Shown here: piece by piece, positions 22,005-30,754 of the stretch | Position numbering within the stretch: position 1 is the stretch's first letter | Layout: each line of letters starts with the position of its first letter | Origin: Pyropia yezoensis | Lineage: Eukaryota; Rhodophyta; Bangiophyceae; Bangiales; Bangiaceae | Assembly: GCA_009829735.1 (NCBI GenBank) | Contig: CM020620.1 | Coordinates: 13,637,420 to 13,701,419 of the forward strand | Direction of reading: 5' to 3' | Length of the DNA stretch: 64,000 bases | Notes under the pieces: model-generated | The model's database searches: none | The model's input: only the letters and a program-made list of their open reading frames with translations | What the model was told of the DNA's origin: nothing | Translations under genes and position numbers: made by a program

Positions 22005-23948
22005 CTACGGCTGCGGCGTGAGCATGTGATGCCGATGAACATATGGAGCCAGCGCGCGCCTTCTGTGCGTCCACACATGCTCCATCAGGTCCACGCGCAG
22101 GCGCTCGTGCTCAACAGGGCTGCGCACGGCCGACCGCCGCTGTACGGCGGCCGAGCGGCCGTCCACTCGACCTCGCCCCGCGCCTCCACCGCGCCCAGTC
22201 CCACCACGGCCTGCAGAACCACCTGGCCCGCTGCCGCGCCCAGAAACACCACCGCCTGCTGCCCCACCTCCATCGGCTGTTGCACCTTGAGCGGCACCAC
22301 CACCACCACCACCCTCAGCCCGCCAAACTCGCCCGGCGCCACCCCCTGCCCCTGCGCCTCGTTCGACACCCGCCGGCCGGGCGGCCCCGCCGCCTGGTCC
22401 GCCTCTACATCCACCTCCACCTCCTCGTCTGCCTCTCCCGGCGCCTACGGGCCGGGCGGCAGCTCCGCCATATGCTGAATGAACGCATCCAGGAGCGGCC
22501 GCCCCGCCCCCACCTCTAGCACGTCCGCCAGGGCGGCCGGCAGTCGGGTTCTCACTCCCCGCGGCCGCCACACCCCCACCTTCGGAACGCTCGCCAGGTC
22601 CGCCAGCTGCCGGTTCGTCGCTCCGCTCCGCGGCTGAGTTGTCGTCGGCCGCCGCCGCCGCCGCCGCTGCCGCGGCCGCCGCGGCCGCCGCTGCCGCGGC
22701 CGCCGCCGCCGCCGCGGCTTCCGCGACCACCACGGCGGCCGCCGCAGCCCCAGGGACCCCATATGCGTCGCCCATGCGGCGCCGGGAAAGGTACCCGTCG
22801 CGTCGCTGGACGACGACCATGTTGTGTAGAATAGCGACGGCTTTGGCGGTGCGGATGATGCGGTCCATGCTGTGGAACTTCGCTGGGTGTTGCAGGATAT
22901 GAAACCGCGCCGTCATGACCCCGTAGAGGCGCTCAACGTCCTTGCGCAGTGCCTCCTGGAGCCGGTTGTACGTGCGCTTCTTCGTGGTGCTGTTGGCGGC
23001 GCGCGAGAAGGGGCGGGCAAAAATGGGGAAATGGGGATAGACGCCATCAGCCAAGTAATACAACAAACGACGACTGCGGCCGTTCAAAGTAAACTCAAAA
23101 ATATCAGGCGGCCACGCCCCGCTCATCACGTCCATGCATAACGGCGACTGACCCCACACGTTAATGTCATTGTGGCTCCCGGGCGCCCCCACAAAAAAAT
23201 GCCAAATGTAGAGATCCTCATCGCAAACCGTTTCCATTACCACCGACCGCCGCTTCTTGTAATCCTGGTATTGCCCGGCCTGCGCCTTCGGACACATCCG
23301 CCACACCCAGTGTGAGCAGTCGATGCTCCCCATGCACCCCGGCATGCCCCGCTGCTCGTTACGGTCGAGGATGTGGGCCAGCTCCGCGTTGGTGGGCGGC
23401 CGCAAATAAGAATCCTCGTAGTTGTCGACGATGTGGTCCACGAGCATCTGTGTGGCCATGGCGGTGGTTGACTTGGCCAAGCGCAAGTACTCGTCAGGCC
23501 GATCGGCGGCCTCGCCATATGCGAGCACGCGAAAAGCGGCCACAACCTTCTGCAGCCCGTACGCCTGCGAGCGCTCTGTTGCGTGAGTGGACCTCTTCCA
23601 GTAGGGGAGGTCCTTGACGTCATTGTAGACATCCATGAACACGCTGCGGGGCACGCGGAAGCGCGTCTCAAAGTCCTGCTCGCCATAAACAGGAGGATGG
23701 CCATCCAAGCCGAAGTAGTCCCGCTGGATGCCACGAAAGCCGACGTCAAAATCGCGACGCCGGTTGGCGCGGCGGCCTGGGACAGATCCGCCCCGGCCTC
23801 GGCGCCGCGCAATAGCACCCGACAGAGCGACATAGTGCTTTCGCCGGCACAAAGACAGCTGCGAAGCCACAACGGCGGCGCGCGCCTCGTCGCCCGATCC
23901 GTCGGACACCTCCCAAGCCTCCCGATCTCCGGGATGGTGGGTGGCCAT
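22005..23948 (-). CDS. PIF/Harbinger DDE transposase with a greatly expanded Ala/Gly linker
   Basis: 647 residues from ATG 23948. Catalytic and conserved positions visible: GCMGSIDCSHW (Asp210), GAPGSHNDINVW (Asp261), YYLADGVYPHF (Asp301) and QEALRKDVERLYGVM (Glu332/339). The domain runs from about 85 to 390. From about 400 to 620 the protein is a low-complexity Ala then Gly/Arg tract built on GCC repeats. The frame then returns to a family-like end, HERLRVDLMEHVW, resembling the C-terminal motif of plant Harbinger transposases, so the linker has been inserted without losing frame. A partial second copy is at 40907-41740. Confidence 0.9.
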   Translation of the reverse strand: MATHHPGDREAWEVSDGSGDEARAAVVASQLSLCRRKHYVALSGAIARRRGRGGSVPGRRANRRRDFDVGFRGIQRDYFGLDGHPPVYGEQDFETRFRVPRSVFMDVYNDVKDLPYWKRSTHATERSQAYGLQKVVAAFRVLAYGEAADRPDEYLRLAKSTTAMATQMLVDHIVDNYEDSYLRPPTNAELAHILDRNEQRGMPGCMGSIDCSHWVWRMCPKAQAGQYQDYKKRRSVVMETVCDEDLYIWHFFVGAPGSHNDINVWGQSPLCMDVMSGAWPPDIFEFTLNGRSRRLLYYLADGVYPHFPIFARPFSRAANSTTKKRTYNRLQEALRKDVERLYGVMTARFHILQHPAKFHSMDRIIRTAKAVAILHNMVVVQRRDGYLSRRRMGDAYGVPGAAAAAVVVAEAAAAAAAAAAAAAAAAAAAAAAAADDNSAAERSDEPAAGGPGERSEGGGVAAAGSENPTAGRPGGRARGGGGAAAPGCVHSAYGGAAARPVGAGRGRRGGGGGCRGGPGGGAARPAGVERGAGAGGGAGRVWRAEGGGGGGAAQGATADGGGAAGGGVSGRGSGPGGSAGRGGTGRGGGAGRGRVDGRSAAVQRRSAVRSPVEHERLRVDLMEHVWTHRRRALAPYVHRHHMLTPQP

Positions 23949-23989
23949 GGCGAGTCCCCCTCAAAGTTGCCAGAGGATGCCCTTGCCAG

Positions 23990-24500
23990 TTACGGCCGCG
24001 GCGGCGGTCGCCGCGATGGCGGTGGCCGCGACGGCAGCAGTCACGACGGTGGCGGCCGCGACGGTGGCGGCCGCGACGGTGGCGGCCGCGACGGTGGCGG
24101 CCGCAACGGTGGCGGCCGCGACGGTGGCGGCCGCGATGGTGGCACCCGCGACGGTGGCACCCGCGATGGTGGCACCCGCGACGGCTACGCGGCCGCGACG
24201 GTGGCGGCCGATGGTAGTGGCCGCGACGGTGGCGGCCGCGACGATGGCCGCCGAGATGGTCGTGGCCGCGACGGTGTTACCTGCGATGGTGCTGGTAGCG
24301 AAGGTTGCGGCCGCGATGGTGGCCGCGATGGTGGTGGCCGCGACGGCTACGCGGCCGCGGCGGCGGTCGCCGCGATGGTGGTGGCCTCGATGCTCGTGGC
24401 CGCGGCGGTGGATCCGGTAGCCGCCGTGATGGTGGTCGCAGCGACGGTGGCGGCCACGGCGGTCGTGTGCGCGACGGTGGCGAGGTGGCGGTGGACACCG
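23990..24500 (+). repeat. 15-bp minisatellite (GGCGGCCGCGACGGT)n
   Basis: Many exact and near-exact tandem 15-mers, with variants such as GGCACCCGCGACGGT. It starts just outside the transposase start codon. All three frames of each strand are open, giving Ala/Thr/Val or Gly/Arg/Asp repeats; I do not call a gene. Confidence 0.85.
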
Positions 24501-24618
24501 CAACGGTGGCGAGATGGCGGTGGCAGACGCGGCGATGGTGGCGACTGGCAGCGCGCGCCGACGGTGGTGGTGACGACGGCGATGGGGACAGGGACAGCAG
24601 CCCAGCACTGACCGCCGG

Positions 24619-24910
24619 GATGGATCAGCCTTTTCGAGGCCGCTGGCGCCCCCCCCCCCTGAAACAGCACACCACGCGCCCCCCCCAGCCAAGGAGCGCG
24701 CCATGCGGTTCCGACCGCCTGGTCGGATCAGCCATTTCGGGGCCGCTGGCGGCCCCCCCCCCTCAAACAGCACGCCACGCGCCCCCATGCCCCCTCGAAT
24801 CGTCGGGCCACGCGGCGACGACGGCTGGTGTGCATCGGCATTCCCGGGGCCGTTGGCGCCCCCCCCAAAAAATAACAGCGTTCCACGCCCGCCACGCTTG
24901 GCCGCCGCCC
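24619..24910 (+). repeat. Three direct repeats of about 105 bp
   Basis: Units start at about 24619, 24726 and 24833 with GATCAGCC(A)TTTTCG-like sequence, then GGCCGCTGGCG, a C-run, AACAGCAC/AACAGCG and CCACGCGCC. Copies are diverged. They sit on the flank of the Harbinger element and may be its subterminal repeats; that is inference. Confidence 0.6.
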
Positions 24911-25333
24911 CCCCGTACCCCCTGGAACACTCCCCGGCATGGCGGGCCGACGCGAAGCGGCCGCCCCGAGGCTGCTGTGAGCGCCCCCCCCCGCCGCCCC
25001 CACCGGCCAAAAGAACCGCGGATTGGCCACGCGTGGCTGCCCCAGGACGTCGCCCAGCATAGCTGGGCCGGGTACGTGTCAGCGCTCGTGGACACAGGGC
25101 TGCCAGACATGTGCTAGTCCCCAGCCGGAGGGATCCACGCGAGTGGGCGCCAGCAACTGTGTCGATCGGGCCGGCACAGCACAATGACCCGCGTCCATCC
25201 CCCCCCCTGCAGTATGTACGCGCCGAAATGCAGGCAGGACCCTCGAATCATGTCTCAAAGCTTTCACACATGCCGCGAAACCTTCAAACGGGGCCAGTTC
25301 TAGCCCAATATGGCGTCCCACAAGCCGAAACGA

Positions 25334-25800
25334 GATGGTCTAGACCATCTCGGAAACGAACTAGGGGGGGGTAGATCGTTTCCGAGATGGTATAAACCAA
25401 GTCGCCACCATCTCTGTCGTGTACGTGGCACTCGAGACTTGAATCAACTACAGCAACTCCTTTCCCCTCTGAATCTGAATCGACGGCCCGAATCGGGCCT
25501 CCACCGGGGACCCACGAGCCCGCGCGGCTCTCCCATTGGCCAACTGGACATTCAACGGCCACGTGGCGCCTTAAATGAGCATTCCGAAAATATATGCGAG
25601 ATGGTATGCGAGATGGTTGGTACCCGTGGAAACACTCTAAGAGTGTTTCCACGGGTCCCGACCATCTCGTATACCATCTTGCCGCATTATATATTTCAAA
25701 CGCAACGTGGGCGCCTCTGACTGGCTGAGAACGAGCGCTCGTCATTTATAAAGGAGTTATTGCGGGACGGGGGCTACATGGTCTAGAGGGACTACATGTA
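25334..25800. mobile_element. Head-to-head pair of small inverted-repeat elements (MITE-like)
   Basis: At 25620-25656 the sequence is GTGGAAACACTC, then TAA, then GAGTGTTTCCAC, and the similarity between the two arms continues outward for about 45 bp each way and more weakly to 100 bp, including TATA- and CCAAT-like words. TAA is a Harbinger-type target. A second hairpin (ACCATCTCGGAAACGA and its complement around a G-run) is at about 25339-25386. A third copy of the right arm is at about 50300-50446, again ending ACACTC followed by TTA. The far ends of each unit were not found. Confidence 0.5.
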
Positions 25801-26606
25801 CAGCGTATCTGAGATGTCCCCAACCGGTCGGAGGATCGGAGGGCGGTCGGACTGGCGTCGACCCAGTCGGATCGGACAACTCCCACCGTCCCTGCTTAGT
25901 TGGACCAATGGGAAGGTGGGGGTGGGGGGGCCGACTTTAAGCCCATGATTTTGGTCCACCGCTGGCGGTGAGACGAGGGGATTTGATTGAGTCTGGGCAA
26001 GCCACGCGCATGCCCCTTGGGCTGGCGTCCAAAAACAGACGGGGCAAACCCCGCGTCGGGCGAAAATAGCGCGCGCCGACGCGCGTCGGACTTCCCGTCG
26101 GAGGGCCGCGCGCGGGAAAGACAGCCGCCGGTCGTCGTCGCCGCCACCGCCCTACCGCTACCCCCGGGACCCTCCTCCCCACAGACGGCCGCGTCGACCG
26201 AGAGCAGTGGCGCGCGCGCGCCTCGGGCCCGTAGCGCGGAAGCCGCTGCCGTAGCCGATGGAGGGGTGGTGTGCCCGCGCCACGCTGCGGGCGAGACGCC
26301 GACCGACAGCCCACGTGCCCGCGTCTTCGCGCTCCCCCCCCCCCCCCCGACCCCCTCTTTCGACTCGTTAGAGGGCACTAAGGGCAGGAAAGTGATGGTG
26401 TCGTCCCGGGGGAGGGGCGTCTGAACGCAGCCGAGTGGCTTCCCCTGGCTCCCCCTGGCGCCACCTTGGGCGCACCGGGTTGGCCTGCGGTCAAGGCATC
26501 CATGGGATACACTGGGCCGAAGCGGTGTTTCCAAGGGTCCGCTGTTGGTCGCCGCTGTGGGGGCGTGCCCCGCGGTGAGGCCCAGCCGGGTCGCGATTGG
26601 AGCCTA
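25801..26606. other. Unassigned sequence beyond the element 2 3' LTR
   Basis: I see no gene here. It is less GC-rich at its left edge, with a C-run at about 26333-26348. In the corrected order this is the flank of element 2 opposite the dehydrogenase; I found nothing resembling the missing end of that enzyme in it. Confidence 0.4.
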
Positions 26607-27074
26607 TGTGGCAAAAACCACTCGCGCACCCAGCACCCAAGTTGTGGTGGTGCACAAGGGCTGCCTCCCGTGTCGGGGGAACCGGAAGAAGTGCAAGTCG
26701 CACACACGCTGTCCCTGTTGTGGGGCAATCCCCCCACTAACAAACAAGAAGATGGTGAGTGGGCCAACAGTTTCTTGGTCGGGACGGGGAAGCAGGGCCA
26801 AGCCCCGCTGTCCCTCCCCTTATCCCCCCAGGGTCCCCCAAAATCTCGCCACTCAGAATCTCCCACCCCAGCACCTGCCCACCGGGCCACACGAAAATTC
26901 AAGACGATAAAATGCAGAAAACCCTCAAATCCACGTTGGATTTACTGTCAAGCAAAGTATCCCTGACTTAGGGAAATTCGGAATCAAATGCAAAGGGAGG
27001 AACGGGTTAGACCAGTTGTCTCCCGTCCCAGCGTGGCGCGCTCTGCTCCCCTGCGTGGGGCCAGTTCTGCCACA
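26607..27074 (-). repeat. 3' LTR of element 2
   Basis: 468 bp; in element sense it starts TGTGGCAGAACTGG and ends GTTTTTGCCACA. The start resembles that of element 1 (TGTGGGAGATTGG). A polypurine tract abuts its inner edge (27075-27087). The matching 5' LTR is absent: the gag region runs almost directly into the dehydrogenase gene. Confidence 0.8.
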
Positions 27075-27087
27075 CTCCCCTCTCCTC
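27075..27087 (-). other. Polypurine tract of element 2
   Basis: The minus strand reads GAGGAGAGGGGAG ending exactly at the LTR start TGTGGCAG. This confirms the LTR boundary. Confidence 0.75.
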
Positions 27088-27121
27088 AGTTCCGACCGAC
27101 CCGGTCGGCCCTGAGAAGGGG

Positions 27122-27128
27122 TATAAAA
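27122..27128 (+). promoter_or_regulatory. TATA box for the element 2 antisense ORF
   Basis: TATAAAA on the plus strand, preceded by an inverted repeat (CCGACC...GGTCGG), 48 bp inside the 3' LTR and 272 bp before the ATG at 27400. GTTGCACTCG follows at 27135, as in the element 1 leader. Direction and place fit a private promoter for the antisense gene. Confidence 0.5.
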
Positions 27129-27399
27129 GTGCGTGTTGCACTCGCCGGGGGCGCGACTCGCTGTCCCCCGGTACGTCACCTGGACGTTAAGGCAGGCACG
27201 TCGACCGTCCTCCCCCTCAAGCTCACCCACTTGGCAGCTTGTACACACCTTACCACCACTTTCCCCAACCACTCACTTCACCGCGGGCCACCCCACGCTG
27301 GGGAGGCCCCCGGTATATCCACGATCAGAGTCCCCCTCAACTCGAGGTAGGCCTCGGGCAGTTGCGACCGAGCTGCCTCTCCCTATCTTGGGGAGAGAC

Positions 27400-29172
27400 A
27401 TGGTGTACTCCGGGGTGGAGTCTGAATCCCTGGAAGAGCGTATGGAAGGCACCCCTCGCGTTGTAGCACCCGTCGGGACTTCTGGCGGGAGCTCCGCGGT
27501 TACCCCGGGGGATGGGATGCCTGCGCCACCCGACTCGGGGTTGGCGGCGGGCTCTCCCCCGGAGGTAGGCCCCGTTACTTCACGGGAGGCCCTGGGGAGA
27601 TGGTACTACCCACCCTGGCCCCTATACGAGGAGGGCTTGACGATTATCCGCTGCGGCCGACGTGGCACAGCGACGGATCGGGTGTGGGGCCGCCTACGGG
27701 AGAAGTTCCCCCGTATGGTCGGGTTCCCTGCCGACTTCAAGACGGACTAGTTTGCCTTCCTCGACGAAGAGGAGGTCGAAGACGTGCAGCGGGTCAACAA
27801 CTTTTTGACCCGCGGGGGTACCACTGAGGGCCCCGGCGACGTGCCGACCTTCACGTGGGACGTGGTGGCAACTTGCCCCCCGTTCCTCAGTACCTCCGAT
27901 CCGCACATCCATCACTTTGACGTGCGGATGGAGAAGGATATCCGACGAGGTCCCTACTTGATGACCTCGGCTCAACTTGAGTTTGCGCAGCAATCACTGG
28001 CGAACAAGGAGTTACTGTAACCCAAGAAGCCCGAGTGGTGGCCTCAAGTTGAGGTCCCCTATGGGTTCTCCGCGCTACTACCGCGGTTGTTTGACCACTT
28101 CGGCCCCGTCATAATGACGGCTAGCGCGGACCACATAGTGTTTGCCATGTTGGCAACACTCTGGCTCCTCGAGGTCATGTCGACCTGGGTGGCCTGCGTC
28201 CAGAGGCGTGGGATGTTCTGGCGCCTCCCACCCCACCTGATCTAAGGTTTGGAGCAGCTCACCCCTCGGCAAGTTGCTGAGGGGTGCTTATCGGGTCAAC
28301 TCACTCTACTCGAGGAGGTGTTGAAGCTTCACAAGCTTATCGAGTGGGAGAGCATTGAGCACAAATTGCGCCGGCCTTTCCGTGGGCCTCAAGACGACAG
28401 CTCACTTCGCCAGTTCGTCTGGGTCGCCCGTGAACTTCACGACGGCCGTGTGGGACTCAAGGAGGGGTTGGGCATCGGGGACTACCCGTATGCCCCAGGG
28501 GTTGAGCGCCACACTGCGCCGCCCCCGAATGAGAACCTTGTGGTTGCAGTCACCGACCCTGAGGAGCTTCGGGCGCAAGGTGCCGCGGCGGCCTCAACTC
28601 GAGGTCGTGGCTACCCTCGGGCTCCTCCGAGTCGGCGAGCCCCTCCTCTTCCTCCTGTTGCGTTCCAGCCGCATGGGGACATCCCGATTGGCATTGCAGC
28701 TGAGTCATCCACGCCTGTGTCCCCCAACGTGGGGACCACTCTACTTACGGTCTACCTCAAGTTGGTGTTGCCGTCCGCGCCCTTGACTTCTGAAATCCTT
28801 ATCACCACGCTGGTGCGCACTATCTCGTGGATGGCCGCGTCGGCAGCAACTCTCCATGCTTCGGAGCCCCCTCTACTTGAGGAGCGCGTTCGCACTGTCG
28901 TCTCGACTGCATGTTGCGAGTCGGTTGCGGAGTTTATGACGGCCGAGCTGGCTCGCATCGGCTCCATCATGCCCCTGTCGGCCCCACTTGAGCGCGGCAA
29001 GCGTCGGGCGAGCCGTAGCTACTCTCCTCCTTGCCGTCGTCGCCGTCACTCGCGGCGCTCTCCTTCTGTGTCGGATGACGAGCTGTCGTACTCCAAGTCG
29101 GAGTCGTCCACCCCTTCCGAGACCGAGCCGGTCCGTCGTCTGCGCCGCCAACTTGCGCGCAGGACCAAGTAG
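27400..29172 (+). pseudogene. Antisense accessory ORF of element 2 (homologue of 1682-3598, three stops)
   Basis: One frame from ATG 27400 to 29172 with in-frame TAG (27748), TAA (28018) and TAA (28243) but no frameshift. WWPQVEVPYGF at 28036 matches WWETVEVPCGF of element 1. VFAMLATLW, FWRLPP, LHKLIEW and KEGLGIGDYPYAPGV follow in the same order and spacing. A helical C-terminal region and an Arg/Ser-rich tail (RRRRHSRRSPS) end it. Nonsense changes without indels suggest recent decay or suppressed stops. Function unknown; no known domain recognised. Confidence 0.7.
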
Positions 29173-29454
29173 GCATGCGGCCGCGCTCGTCGTCGTACTC
29201 GTGATCGTGAGACTCATGGCGACTTCGACTTGGACGCGCCTGCTCCACCGACTGGTGGTGACCGTTGCCGGCGTGGGTCTCGCCGCTCCCCTCCGCGTGA
29301 GAGCGAGGGCCGTGGTGGTGGAGCGTGTAGCATGCGTGCCTAGTTGGCAGCTGCCCTTGTTGTGAGAGTGAGAGGGTTAGGGCCGTAGTTAAAAGCCTCT
29401 TTGCGTACTACTTCGACTTGAAGCACTCTCTGGGCCTGACCACTTGGCCTTCCC

Positions 29455-29748
29455 TCACGTTGAAGGAGGGCAATCAGGGTCGATGTCACTCCGGGCGCAG
29501 TAAGCCCGGACCTTCTCAGCGGGGAGGTCCTCCACGTACTCCCATGTCTCATCTTTGGCGCGGTAGCCAAACCAGTGCACCCTCAACATGAGGCGGTTAG
29601 TATCCTCATCCCATCCGTGGTCGACGAAATTGTCGAACACGTACTCTTGCGGACCCTGGTTGGCCGCAGGCTGGTACGGCAGACGCCGCGCCTTGAGCGC
29701 ACGCGCCCAAGCCGGGTCGCCGGGAGGAGGTGCTGCAACTGTCACCAC
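29455..29748 (-). CDS. Integrase tail and chromodomain of element 2
   Basis: 98 residues. GDPAWARALKARRLPY aligns with GDPAWERALQAWKVPS of element 1, followed by a chromodomain (DNFVDHGWDEDTNRLMLRVHWFGY ... TWEYVEDLPAEKVRAYC). In chromoviruses this domain steers integration to marked chromatin. Upstream it is joined directly to the protease region. Confidence 0.85.
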   Translation of the reverse strand: MVTVAAPPPGDPAWARALKARRLPYQPAANQGPQEYVFDNFVDHGWDEDTNRLMLRVHWFGYRAKDETWEYVEDLPAEKVRAYCARSDIDPDCPPST

Positions 29749-30638
29749 GTCCTGTCCATTCCGAGGATAGTTCCCTTCGGGAGGGTGACTGCCTTACGGC
29801 GATCGTTCGCCATCACTAGGAGGGACGACCCTCCTGCTGGGAGGTCTACGATACCGTTAGCTATGGTCAATCCATGGCGCTTGTAGGTTCGTAGGTTGGA
29901 CTGGACTCTGCAGATACCTGCGAGGTCACAGTTAACCGGGAGGACGGTCTCCGATAACTGCTCAAAGCGAGTCCGCTTAGCCAGCCGGAGTGTCTTCGGT
30001 TCTACGCTTGCGTATACCTCAGCCACGTTAACGTGGCTCTCTTGTAGCGTCAGGTTCCTGACGATAGCGGTCTGTCCTCTCTTCGTCCCGTCGGCCTCTT
30101 GCAGCTCGACGGTCCTCCGGCCCGGCCGGATTGCATCAACGTGAACGTTGATGAAGGTGCACTCTAGTATGCAGGGCACAGATAGAGTCTCACACACCAG
30201 GAAGTCAACTTCCGTAGTGAGCTCCCCGATGGTGACCCGCAGCGACATCGCTGCGGTCGTACGAATGAGAAAACCATTCGCATCCTTGATCGTGGGTCCC
30301 CGAGCAACTCTGACTCGCGGGAGTCACTTGTCCGGGAGGGTATCCTTCCGGATCAGGTTAGGTCCAGCCCCTGTATCCAGTACATGGTAATACGATCGGG
30401 TCGACTGGGTGTCAACCCCCGGTGTGGCTGATACCTTGAAGTTCTCCAAGGTGAACAGTACGTGGCCTACACCGATCTCCGGTGTAACTCGGGCGTCCTG
30501 AACAGGGCCCTTGTCTGGTTCCATGTGACGGGGCTTCCCGTCCTCTCCTCCCAACCTTGGAGGTTGGTCATCAATCCCCTGGCGACGTGTCGTCGGGGCC
30601 GGAAGGTGTACCCGGGGGTTGATGCGGCGTCGGCTCAA
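29742..30638 (-). pseudogene. Protease region of element 2, broken by an in-frame TGA
   Basis: The retropepsin motif LDTGAGPNLI is near 30370, then TGA at 30324-30326 replaces what should be Trp. The same frame continues from 30248 with SLRVTIGELTTEVDFLV, a normal protease C-terminal half, down to LPKGTILG just before where RT should begin. Both assembly copies carry the TGA. Confidence 0.8.
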
Positions 30639-30754
30639 CCGCGCTCTCCGTGGGGCTTTCCCCGCGGCAGTCCGGGGTGGCTTGCTAGGGTTACCCCAGC
30701 GACCCCGTGTCGTCCTTCCTCTTACTCGTTTCCCGTGGACGGCCGGGCACTATC

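Larger units (their letters stand above)
18763..23948. mobile_element. PIF/Harbinger DNA transposon (two convergent ORFs)
   Basis: A trihelix/Myb-SANT-like ORF1 (+) and a DDE transposase (-) converge, with about 840 bp between the stop codons. This pair is the defining gene set of PIF/Harbinger elements. The outer terminal repeats and the 3-bp (TWA) duplication could not be located: one side runs into the 60-bp minisatellite, the other into a 15-bp minisatellite. The extent given is therefore the coding core only. Confidence 0.85.

Noticed and set aside
23990..24500. CRISPR-like array
   Set aside because: Units are contiguous 15-mers without spacers: a minisatellite.
25620..25660. Rho-independent-type terminator hairpin
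   Set aside because: Eukaryotic context; homology extends far beyond the hairpin on both sides and recurs at 50.4 kb, so it is a junction of mobile elements.
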